NCBI RefSeq assembly: GCF_918698245.1
Contig: NZ_CAKKMS010000001.1
Span: forward strand, 744,001 to 808,000
DNA: 64,000 nt
Source of the DNA: Pedobacter sp. Bi126
GTDB taxonomy: Bacteria; Bacteroidota; Bacteroidia; Sphingobacteriales; Sphingobacteriaceae
Direction of reading: 5' to 3'
Shown here: piece by piece, positions 39,161 through 47,083 of the stretch
How the letters are laid out: every line of letters begins with the position of its first letter
Numbering within the stretch: the first letter of the stretch is position 1
Notes under the pieces: model-generated
Told to the model about the DNA's origin: nothing
Database searches by the model: none
The model's input: only the letters and a program-made list of their open reading frames with translations
Position numbers and translations under genes: made by a program

Positions 39161-40495
39161 ATGAATACTTACCTGATAAAAGCTGCCACAATTGTAAATG
39201 AAGGACAAAAAATTGTTGCCGATGTATTGATAAAAGGTGGATTGATAGCCAAAATCGGCCAAAATCTATCTGCACCTGATGCGCAAGAAATTAATGCAGA
39301 AGGGCAATACCTTTTACCAGGGATGATTGACGATCAGGTACATTTCCGCGAACCAGGTTTAACCCATAAAGCCGATATTTTTACCGAAAGCATGGCCGCT
39401 GTAGCCGGAGGTATTACTTCTTTCATGGAAATGCCCAATACTGTACCCAATACCTTAACACAGGATTTATTAGCTGATAAATATGAAATTGCTGCCCAAA
39501 CTTCGTTAGCGAATTATTCATTTTATATGGGGGCGAGTAACGACAATATTGAAGAGGTTTTAAAAACCGATCCTAAAAATGTTTGCGGAATTAAGGTCTT
39601 TATGGGTTCATCAACTGGGAATATGCTGGTGGATAATGAAAAAACCTTAGAAAACATTTTTAGTAAGGCACCGATATTGGTAGCTACCCACTGTGAAGAT
39701 GAAGCAACCATCCGCCATAATCTGGCCGAATTTAAAACCAAATACGGCGAAGATTTAACGATAGAGATGCATCCTTTAATCCGCAGTGCGGAGGCCTGTT
39801 ATAAATCATCATCATTGGCGGTCGAACTGGCTAAAACTTATCAAACCCGCTTGCATATCTTACATATTTCTACTGCAAAAGAAATAGCACTATTTGATAA
39901 TATTACCGCGCTAAAGGATAAAAAAATTACGGCTGAAGCTTGTGTGCACCACCTTTGGTTTAACGATAAAGATTACGCTTTAAAAGGAAATTTCATTAAA
40001 TGGAACCCTGCGGTAAAAACCGAAGACGATCAAAAAGGCGTGCTTAAAGGCGTCCTTGAAGATTATATTGATGTAATTGCAACAGATCACGCGCCACATA
40101 CATTAGCAGAAAAGCAGCAACCTTACAGTCAAGCTCCATCTGGTGGACCTCTAGTTCAACATGCATTACCAGCCCTGTTAGAAATGCATTTGCAAGGCAA
40201 AATATCTTTAGAGAAAATTGCCGAAAAAACGGCACACAACCTGGCTATCTGTTTTGATATCGAAAAACGTGGTTTCATCCGCGAAGGCTACTGGGCAGAT
40301 TTAGTGCTGGTAGACCTGAAAGATTCCTGGACAGTAACCAAACTTAATAATTTCTATAAATGTGGTTGGAGTCCATTCGATGGAGATACCTTCCAGGCAA
40401 GCATTACCCACACTTTTGTATCAGGCAATTTGGCTTATCAAAATGGCAAATTTACGACCGATCAGATTGGAAAACGCCTAACCTTTGCAAGGTAG
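39161..40495 (+). CDS. pyrC: Dihydroorotase (type I-like)
   Basis: 444 residues of the amidohydrolase superfamily. The metal region is DDQVHFREPGLTHK. Canonical enzymes read H-V-H-F-R, so the first His ligand is Gln59 here and only His61 remains. CGIKVFMGSSTGNML carries the Lys that could be carboxylated, and LVATHCEDE, LHILHIST and VIATDHAPHT carry further ligands and the catalytic Asp. The reaction is carbamoyl-aspartate to dihydroorotate in pyrimidine synthesis. I believe the Gln is usual in this phylum, but that is memory. Confidence 0.88.
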   Translation: MNTYLIKAATIVNEGQKIVADVLIKGGLIAKIGQNLSAPDAQEINAEGQYLLPGMIDDQVHFREPGLTHKADIFTESMAAVAGGITSFMEMPNTVPNTLTQDLLADKYEIAAQTSLANYSFYMGASNDNIEEVLKTDPKNVCGIKVFMGSSTGNMLVDNEKTLENIFSKAPILVATHCEDEATIRHNLAEFKTKYGEDLTIEMHPLIRSAEACYKSSSLAVELAKTYQTRLHILHISTAKEIALFDNITALKDKKITAEACVHHLWFNDKDYALKGNFIKWNPAVKTEDDQKGVLKGVLEDYIDVIATDHAPHTLAEKQQPYSQAPSGGPLVQHALPALLEMHLQGKISLEKIAEKTAHNLAICFDIEKRGFIREGYWADLVLVDLKDSWTVTKLNNFYKCGWSPFDGDTFQASITHTFVSGNLAYQNGKFTTDQIGKRLTFAR

Positions 40496-40575
40496 ATTGT
40501 TTAGCTTAACTTATTTGCGACGAAAGAAATAATGAATTCATCTTTGTATTTTCGCTGAAAGCTGTATTACTTGTT

Positions 40576-40956
40576 ATGACTACTTTCAATCCTCCCATCA
40601 AAGCAAGAACAACAAAAGAACTCCTTTTAATTGTAGGTGCCCCAGATGAATGGAATGAGATCGCTTTATTAGAGGCCCAATCTGAGCTCGCTTTAAGAAA
40701 AGTTAATGAATTAGAAATCAAACAGGCTAAACACTCATCAAAACAAAAAGCCAGATTAGAAGAATTAAAAAGAGCAAAAGAATCGTACTCAGTTTTTGAT
40801 TTTATTTTTGAGCCTATAACTTTTATCGAAATTATTTTTTCTTGGGAATTAAAAAAAGATGGATACCTTAGAAAAGCAGAACAGCAGCGATGGTTTAGAA
40901 AAACACTACTAGTCTTGTTGCTTGCAATATTATTGTTTTTTATAATCTACAAGTGA
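40576..40956 (+). CDS. Tail-anchored small protein
   Basis: 126 residues. The N-terminal half is a soluble, charged region (TTKELLLIVGAPDEWNEIALLEAQSELALRKVNELEIKQAKH, coiled-coil-like from about 45 to 75). One C-terminal helix (about 108-124) anchors it. The words TxxELLxIVGAPxEW and EAQSELxxR look like a family seen in related bacteria. It is 4 bp before the DUF3810 gene and likely cotranscribed. Confidence 0.65.
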   Translation: MTTFNPPIKARTTKELLLIVGAPDEWNEIALLEAQSELALRKVNELEIKQAKHSSKQKARLEELKRAKESYSVFDFIFEPITFIEIIFSWELKKDGYLRKAEQQRWFRKTLLVLLLAILLFFIIYK

Positions 40957-40960
40957 TTTA

Positions 40961-42094
40961 ATGTCATCTAAAAAGTTAGGGCACTCCAAAACGTTTATCA
41001 TTGCAACAGCAGCCTTTTTAGTTTTTCTGCTTGGATTAAGCGAGAGTTTAACCGAAAAAATTTACTCCAATAATCTTTATCCTATAATTTCTAAACTACT
41101 AAGATTTTTAAGCGCCCTGTTCCCTTTTGCAATCGGCGATGTACTCTACATCCTATTAGTTGCTTGTTTATTGTGGTATTTTTTTAAAATCTTCAAAAAG
41201 TATCGTGCAAAAGAAATCAATTTAAAACAGGTAGGGATAAAATGCATCAACCTTATTTTGGCACTCTATCTTGTTTTCAAACTAAGTTGGGCCTTAAATT
41301 ACTCGCGACCAGCAATTGCAAAAAAATTGGGTATAGCTGATGAAAAATATAATACTGCCCAACTGGTAACTTTAGGTAAATACTATCTCATTAAGATTAC
41401 TTATTTAAAGCTTAAGATAGATAGTATGAACAGCAGACCAAAGCAATATTCGGTTGCAGCTTTGTCTAAAACAGCAACACGAAGCTATCAATTCCAAGCT
41501 GAGCAAAATACTGTTTTTAACTATACCATACCAAGCGTAAAAGCATGTTTATTTGCCAATTATGTGGCAAAAAGTGGCATTGAAGGTTATTACAACCCAT
41601 TAAGTGGGGAAGCCAATATAAATATGAACTTACCTCCTTTCATTTTGCCTTTTACCATTTGCCATGAAATTGCACATCAAACGGGTATTGCCAAAGAAGA
41701 TGAAGCCAATTTATTAGGTTATATTACAGCCATCAAAAGTGACGATATCAATTTCCAATACGCTGGTTATTATTGTATGTTCCGTAGTATTTTATGGGAA
41801 ATCAGGATGAAATCGCCTAACGATTACCAAATGATTTTTGATCGTATTGCACCAACAGTATTGGCTGATTTTAAGACGGAAAACCAATTTTGGTTAAAGA
41901 ATAATTCTGATATGTCGAAATATATGAGTGTAGCTTTTGATCGGTTATTGAAACTAAACAACCAGAAAAAGGGAATTGATAGCTATCAGGATATTGTGCT
42001 CTGGTTATACAACTATCATAAAAAAGATTTAGAAAAAACCTTATCCCGCAGTTCATCAGAAAGTTGGATTACTAAACATCCCCAACGTAATTAG
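40961..42094 (+). CDS. DUF3810 membrane metalloprotease-like protein
   Basis: 377 residues. Three membrane helices occur at about 10-27, 52-74 and 91-108. The large exported domain has ICHEIAHQTGIAKEDEANLLGYI, an HExxH zinc motif (His at about 233 and 237) followed by a possible third ligand in KEDEANL. It belongs to DUF3810. A membrane-tethered peptidase is likely; the target is unknown. Confidence 0.82.
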   Translation: MSSKKLGHSKTFIIATAAFLVFLLGLSESLTEKIYSNNLYPIISKLLRFLSALFPFAIGDVLYILLVACLLWYFFKIFKKYRAKEINLKQVGIKCINLILALYLVFKLSWALNYSRPAIAKKLGIADEKYNTAQLVTLGKYYLIKITYLKLKIDSMNSRPKQYSVAALSKTATRSYQFQAEQNTVFNYTIPSVKACLFANYVAKSGIEGYYNPLSGEANINMNLPPFILPFTICHEIAHQTGIAKEDEANLLGYITAIKSDDINFQYAGYYCMFRSILWEIRMKSPNDYQMIFDRIAPTVLADFKTENQFWLKNNSDMSKYMSVAFDRLLKLNNQKKGIDSYQDIVLWLYNYHKKDLEKTLSRSSSESWITKHPQRN

Positions 42095-42159
42095 TCATAT
42101 CTTCAGTTACAATTATCAACTCACAGTTGTTTATAGAAGACGCCGAACCGCAAACTGAA

Positions 42160-42741
42160 CTACCCGTGAATGGCTTCTCTGTTTCCAAAACTCTGAATCA
42201 ATTCCCCTTCAAAATCTAACCATTCTTTCCAGCGTTTATCTACATCAACATCAGTACTGTATTTACGTGCAAAATTTAAAAATGTAGTATAATGTCCGGC
42301 TTCCGAAACCATCAGTTCGTGGTAAAACTTGGCCAGTTCCTGATCTTTTATATTTAACGAAAGTACCCTGAAACGTTCGCAACTCCTGGCTTCAATCATT
42401 GCCGCAAACAATAACCGATCAATAAAAGCCATATTCCGGCTTCCGTCTTTTTTGCTAAATTTTACCAAACGACCAACATAATCATCTTTTCGCTCTCGGC
42501 TTAAAGTATAACCCCGTTTTTTTATAATTTCAATTACCATCTGGAAATGCTGCATTTCTTCGATGGCAATCGCTGTTAATTCATCTACAAGATCCTGATG
42601 CTCGGAATTTTGAGTAATTAAAGTAATGGCATTGGTTGCCGCCTTTTGTTCACACCAGGCATGGTCAGATAAAATTTCTTCTAAATTTGATTCCGCAATA
42701 TTTGCCCAACGTGGGTCTGTCAATAATTTTAATCCTAACAT
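42160..42741 (-). CDS. miaE: tRNA-(ms2io6A)-hydroxylase MiaE
   Basis: 193 residues from ATG 42741 (MLGLKLLTDPRWANIAESNLEEIL); the longer frame starts in the promoter. A ferritin-like four-helix di-iron protein: ligands are in SDHAWCEQKAA, AIEEMQHFQMV (ExxH), IEARSCERFRV and HELMVSEAGHYTTF (ExxH). MiaE hydroxylates ms2i6A37 in tRNA using oxygen. It is convergent with the DUF3810 gene, 65 bp apart. Confidence 0.9.
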   Translation of the reverse strand: MLGLKLLTDPRWANIAESNLEEILSDHAWCEQKAATNAITLITQNSEHQDLVDELTAIAIEEMQHFQMVIEIIKKRGYTLSRERKDDYVGRLVKFSKKDGSRNMAFIDRLLFAAMIEARSCERFRVLSLNIKDQELAKFYHELMVSEAGHYTTFLNFARKYSTDVDVDKRWKEWLDFEGELIQSFGNREAIHG

Positions 42742-42762
42742 GTAGTGCTTGTAATTGAGCTG

Positions 42763-42770
42763 CAAAATTA
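42763..42770 (-). promoter_or_regulatory. -7 box of miaE
   Basis: On the minus strand TAATTTTG matches TAnnTTTG exactly, 21 nt before ATG 42741, which supports the shorter start. Confidence 0.45.
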
Positions 42771-42894
42771 AGAATATTTAAGATACGTTTAATATTCCCC
42801 ACACATTTAAAAGATGATGCAGATTTTATATTTCACTCCGCGAAAATCACATTTATCTACGAGAGCCAAAAAAAAGAACTTATTTTGCAGGTAA

Positions 42895-44130
42895 ATGAAT
42901 ACAAGCGCTAAGAAATTATTAATTATTGGATTTGTTTGGCCCGAACCCACTTCATCGGCAGCGGGCACGAGGATGATCCAATTGATTGATTTATTTCTGT
43001 CTAAAGGTTATCAGATTAATTTTGCATCGGCAGCATCAAAAAGCGATTTCAGTTATGATTTTAGTAAGACAAGTGTTGTTGAGCAACAAATCAAACTAAA
43101 CGACGAAAGTTTCAACGTATTTCTGAAAGAATTAAATCCCGAAATGGTACTGTTCGATCGCTTTATGGTAGAAGAGCAATATGGCTGGCGGGTTCAGCAG
43201 GAATGCCCTAATGCACTTAGGATTTTAGATACCGAAGATTTACATTGTCTGAGAAGTGCCCGACAGCAAAGCGACAAAAAAAAACAAGTTTTAGATTTAT
43301 TTTCAGATACGGCCAAAAGAGAAATTGCTTCAATTTTACGCTGCGATTTATCTATAATGATTTCGGAAGTGGAGATGGATATACTGAAAAATCAATTCAA
43401 AATTGATCCTTCACTGATTTATTATTTACCATTTCTCGAAGAAGAAATCGATCAGCAGGTTATCGAAAAATGGATTCCCTTTGAAAATCGGGCAGATTTC
43501 GTTTTCATTGGCAATTTCCTTCATGAGCCCAATTGGAATACCGTTCAGGTTTTAAAAACCAAGATCTGGCCAGTACTCAGAAAAAGACTTCCAGGTGCGA
43601 ATTTGAATATATTTGGATCTTATCCCTCGCAAAAAGTGCTGCAACTAGACAACAAAGGCGAAAAGTTCTTAATTAAAGGAAGAGCTTTAGATGCTAAGGA
43701 AACCATTGCTAAACATAGAATATTGCTCGCCCCTATTCAGTTCGGTGCAGGTGTAAAAGGTAAATTTATTGACGCCATGCAAGTAGGTACCCCATCGGTA
43801 ACCACATCGGTCGGGGCAGAAGCCATGAAAGGCAATTTAGATTGGAACGGTAGCATTGAAGATAATTTAGAGTTATTTATTGATGAAGCCGTAAAGTTAT
43901 ATCAGGATAAAAACTCCTGGCAAATTGCACAACAGAATGGCGTACAGATCATTAACCAAAGGTATTCCGCTAAATATTTTACAGATCAATTCATTAAAGA
44001 AGTTGAAAAATTAGCTTCAGATTTAAGGGCACACCGGCAAAATAACTTTTTCGGACAGCTATTAAATCACCACACAGCACAAAGCACCAAATATATGTCG
44101 TTATGGATTGAAGAGAAGAATAGAAAGTAG
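42895..44130 (+). CDS. Glycosyltransferase, GT-B fold
   Basis: 411 residues. The N-terminus (KLLIIGFVWPEPTSSAAGTRMIQLIDLFLSKGY) and the C-terminal donor site (LNIFGSYP...FLIKGRALDAKETIAKHRILLAPIQFGAGVKGKFIDAMQVGTPSVTTSVGAEAM) are typical of GT1/GT4-type enzymes. The substrate is unknown. It is a single gene with no polysaccharide cluster around it. Confidence 0.82.
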   Translation: MNTSAKKLLIIGFVWPEPTSSAAGTRMIQLIDLFLSKGYQINFASAASKSDFSYDFSKTSVVEQQIKLNDESFNVFLKELNPEMVLFDRFMVEEQYGWRVQQECPNALRILDTEDLHCLRSARQQSDKKKQVLDLFSDTAKREIASILRCDLSIMISEVEMDILKNQFKIDPSLIYYLPFLEEEIDQQVIEKWIPFENRADFVFIGNFLHEPNWNTVQVLKTKIWPVLRKRLPGANLNIFGSYPSQKVLQLDNKGEKFLIKGRALDAKETIAKHRILLAPIQFGAGVKGKFIDAMQVGTPSVTTSVGAEAMKGNLDWNGSIEDNLELFIDEAVKLYQDKNSWQIAQQNGVQIINQRYSAKYFTDQFIKEVEKLASDLRAHRQNNFFGQLLNHHTAQSTKYMSLWIEEKNRK

Positions 44131-44234
44131 TCTCTAGCCCTCAGTCAGAAGTCTTTAGTGGGGAGTTGAGTATTTTTAGTCAGAAAGTCGGGAATAGATT
44201 CTAGGCTCAAATATTTAATAGTTGTCAGTCTGAA

Positions 44235-44285
44235 CCTGTCGAAGACCTTTATTTGCCGAAACAAAAACATTTGCCCTTCGACAAG
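44235..44285. repeat. CCTGTCGAAG-type inverted dispersed repeat, copy 1
   Basis: ACCTGTCGAAG on the left and CTTCGACAAG on the right form an inverted pair. It is related to 63258-63305, where GAGCCTGTCGAAG-like arms recur. Confidence 0.55.
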
Positions 44286-44694
44286 CTACCATTGACGTTG
44301 GTTTACAAACCACTATTGATCAGAATTTTAATCGCTTTTACATTTCCATCCAGCTAGGCCATAGCAGAGTATCTCCGTTCTACTTAAACCCGGCCTAACA
44401 ATTTTTTCGGGCCGCACTGTCCTAGCCGCACAACTGCCTTAAAAAGAAAAATTTTCAGCCGGCATTTTTTGTTTCTTTTTGATGCCAAAAAGAAAGAGCC
44501 CTTCGGCGGCGGCGAGCCGAGGTAAGCCCTTGGGGTATTGAAAAAGAAAACAATTGTACGTCACTCATATTGATTTTTATGGAATAAATTATCCCTCAGG
44601 GTGAGTACATTTTTTGGTATTTTCCTAATCCCCTGATCTGTGTCCCCACAGATCGAAACATTTTCGCACTCAAACAATACGATCTTTGTTAAAT

Positions 44695-44770
44695 AAACCT
44701 GATGGTACGGATGCCGATCCTTCAATCGGCAGGAGGGACAGCAGGACTGCTGCAACCGAAGAATTGCAGA
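44695..44770 (+). repeat. Structured dispersed element, copy R3
   Basis: AAACCTGATGGTACGGATGCC with inner hairpin GCCGAT / ATCGGC and CAGCAGG, then CTGCTGCAACCGAAGAATT. The 5' half is like R1/R2 and the 3' tail AACCGAAGAATT is like R4, so this copy joins the two groups into one family. Confidence 0.7.
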
Positions 44771-44876
44771 ACCCTTCATTTCCTCATTATAATTCAAAAC
44801 AATAAAGAATTAGAAAATGAACTTTAATCTTTACAACATTAAAACATTTCCATCTTAAAACCTTACAACATTATTG

Positions 44877-44884
44877 TAAATTTG
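44877..44884 (+). promoter_or_regulatory. -7 box ending 5 nt before hscA
   Basis: TAAATTTG matches TAnnTTTG exactly; CAGCC separates it from ATG 44890, implying a leaderless mRNA. Confidence 0.45.
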
Positions 44885-44889
44885 CAGCC

Positions 44890-46746
44890 ATGGCAAAAAT
44901 ATCAATTAACCTTGCTACAGGTTCGTTTCAAAAGGAAGAAATTATAGTTGGAATAGATTTAGGCACAACCAATAGCTTGGTGGCGTTTATCAATCCAGAT
45001 AAAAATCCGCAGGTAATTAACGATGCAGGTAAAGGAATATTGGTACCATCGGTGGTATATTTTAATGGCCAGAATGAAGCCGTTGTAGGTAACGAGGCTA
45101 AAGAATACCTAACCACTGATCCTTCAAACACCATTTTTTCAGTTAAAAGACTACTTGGCCGCTCTTACAAAGATGTAGCCGAACATAAGGATATTTTCTC
45201 TTACAAAATTATCGATGATGATAGCGATGCTTTGGTAAAAATCTACGCTGGCGACCGTTTTTACACACCGATCGAATTATCGGGCGAAATTTTGAAGGAG
45301 CTTAAGGCAAGGGCAGAACATGCGCTAAAAACTCCCGTTAACAGGGCTGTAATCACTGTTCCGGCATATTTTAACGATAGTCAGCGTCAGGCCACGCGAG
45401 ATGCCGGAAAACTAGCCGGCTTAGATGTAATGCGTATTGTAAATGAACCTACCGCAGCAAGTTTGGCTTACGGAATTGGTTTAGATCCTTCTCAACAAAA
45501 AACAATAGCGGTTTACGACTTAGGCGGTGGAACATTTGATGTTTCTATTCTGCAGATTCAAAATGGAATTTTTGAGGTATTGGCCACAAATGGCAATACT
45601 TATTTGGGTGGTGATGATTTCGATAGGGCCATTTTAAACTATTGGTTGGAGAAAAACAACCTTGACGTAGCCGTAGTTGCTCAGGACAATATTTTGATGC
45701 AAACCTTACGTCTACAGGCTGAGGCTGCTAAAAAAGCACTATCTACCCAGAACTTATATAACGAGCAAGTTGGTGAATTCTGGTGCACGCTTGATAAACA
45801 AACTTTTGAGCAGTTAATTTCAGCGAAGGTTGAAGAAACCATCACTGCTTGTAAAAATGCATTAAAGGATGCAGATCTATCAGCCAGCGATATAGATGAG
45901 GTAATTTTAGTGGGTGGTTCTACCCGTACACCTTTTGTAAAACAGGCTGTAGAAAATTTCTTTGGTAAAAAACCACAGGATAATATCAATCCTGATGAGG
46001 TAGTAGCACTTGGCGCAGCCATTCAGGCCGATGTTTTGGCAGGAAACCGTTCTGATATCTTGTTGTTAGATGTTACGCCACTTTCTTTGGGCATCGAAAC
46101 CATGGGTGGTTTAATGGATGTAATTATTGCCCGTAACAGTAAAGTACCTACAAAAGCTGGTCGCCAATACACCACTTCAATAGATGGACAGGTGAATATG
46201 AAAATCTCTGTTTATCAGGGTGAGCGCGATTTAGTGAAAGAAAACAGAAAATTGGCTGAGTTCGACTTAAAGGGAATTCCTGCAATGCCTGCGGGTTTGC
46301 CGAAAGTAGACATCAATTTTTTACTGAATGCCGATGGAATTTTAACTGTCCAGGCGATAGAGTTACGTTCCGGTGTTAAACAAGAGATCGAAATTACCCC
46401 AAGTTATGGCTTAAGCGACGATACAGTAGAAAAAATGCTGCTTGATAGCATAGAACATGCTAAAAGTGATGTGGAGCAACGTATGCTTATTGAAGCAAGA
46501 AGCGAAGGCGAACAATTGCTTTATACCGCCGAGCGTTTTATCGAAAAACATGCCGAGCATTTAACCGAAGGAGAAATTTCAGCTACCAAAACACACATCG
46601 AAGCGCTTAGAACGGCGTTAGCTACTCAAGAAAAAGATACCATTTTGAAGAAAGCAGACGAACTGAATGAATTTACCCGTCCTTTTGCCGAACGTGTAAT
46701 GGATGCGGCGATTTCTACTGCCATGAAAGGTAAGAAGATAGAGTAG
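44890..46746 (+). CDS. hscA: Hsp70 chaperone, HscA-like
   Basis: 618 residues, the length of HscA (DnaK is about 640). ATPase motifs: VGIDLGTTNSLVAF, PAYFNDSQRQATRDAG, AVYDLGGGTFDVSIL and ILVGGSTRTPFV. The substrate domain runs from about 390 (LLLDVTPLSLGIETMGG). The N-terminal extension MAKISINLATGSFQKEE and the short C-terminus without the acidic EEVD-like tail favour HscA, which hands Fe-S clusters over from IscU. It is isolated from the fdx-iscX genes at 15 kb and hscB is not seen. DnaK cannot be fully excluded. Confidence 0.8.
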   Translation: MAKISINLATGSFQKEEIIVGIDLGTTNSLVAFINPDKNPQVINDAGKGILVPSVVYFNGQNEAVVGNEAKEYLTTDPSNTIFSVKRLLGRSYKDVAEHKDIFSYKIIDDDSDALVKIYAGDRFYTPIELSGEILKELKARAEHALKTPVNRAVITVPAYFNDSQRQATRDAGKLAGLDVMRIVNEPTAASLAYGIGLDPSQQKTIAVYDLGGGTFDVSILQIQNGIFEVLATNGNTYLGGDDFDRAILNYWLEKNNLDVAVVAQDNILMQTLRLQAEAAKKALSTQNLYNEQVGEFWCTLDKQTFEQLISAKVEETITACKNALKDADLSASDIDEVILVGGSTRTPFVKQAVENFFGKKPQDNINPDEVVALGAAIQADVLAGNRSDILLLDVTPLSLGIETMGGLMDVIIARNSKVPTKAGRQYTTSIDGQVNMKISVYQGERDLVKENRKLAEFDLKGIPAMPAGLPKVDINFLLNADGILTVQAIELRSGVKQEIEITPSYGLSDDTVEKMLLDSIEHAKSDVEQRMLIEARSEGEQLLYTAERFIEKHAEHLTEGEISATKTHIEALRTALATQEKDTILKKADELNEFTRPFAERVMDAAISTAMKGKKIE

Positions 46747-46883
46747 TTTTCAGTTGGCAATTGGCAGTTTTCAGCCTTAGTACCTCATCCTGATCCTATG
46801 GCTATCGGATTTATTTCAGGATCTTCCTGCTATTGAGGTCAATACATTTGTTTTTTTGTTTTGAAAGCAAAGACAATGCTTAT

Positions 46884-46952
46884 CGGTTCCGAAAGCCCCG
46901 CTTACCGCTTTATCCCGATGAAAAGATCGGGATGCTCGCTATAATCGGGTTT
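46884..46952 (-). repeat. Structured dispersed element, copy R5
   Basis: On the minus strand AAACCCGATTATAGCGAGC, perfect hairpin ATCCCGAT / ATCGGGAT, then AAGCGGTAAGCGGGGC and GGAACCGAT. Outer arms are CCCG / CGGG, where the other copies have CCTG / CAGG, so both sides changed. Before it (46760-46850) lies a CCTGATCC...TTTCAGGATC-type repeat. The gap 46747-47083 has no other feature. Confidence 0.65.
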
Positions 46953-47083
46953 AGCTAACTTGGGCCAGTATAAAAAACTCAGGTTGCAGGGTGCATAAAC
47001 TAAATCCCAATAATTATCTTCGGTTAAGGATCACGGCATGTACTTTTTTTTTTATATTAGCTATATCTAAATACAATCTTAAA

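Larger units (their letters stand above)
44131..44889. other. 759-bp gene-free stretch of mixed dispersed repeats
   Basis: No convincing gene. From left to right: a CCTGTCGAAG...CTTCGACAAG inverted pair (44235-44285), a GC-rich stretch with CGGGCCGCACTG and a GGCGGCGGCGAGCCGAGG segment (about 44395-44530) that looks like another dispersed bacterial repeat, structured element R3 (44695-44770), and the hscA promoter. A 78-codon minus-strand frame at 44561-44797 is translated repeat and is not accepted. Confidence 0.6.

Noticed and set aside
44561..44797. 78-codon minus-strand reading frame containing CCPSCR
   Set aside because: It is the translation of structured repeat R3 and its surroundings; a similar frame fragment arises at R1, so it is not a gene.
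46991..47083. Upstream extension of the Ntn-hydrolase-like gene to GTG 46991
   Set aside because: The first codons come from a repeat word (GGTTGCAGGGTGCA) also found at about 24414, and the extension would hide the expected N-terminal Thr.
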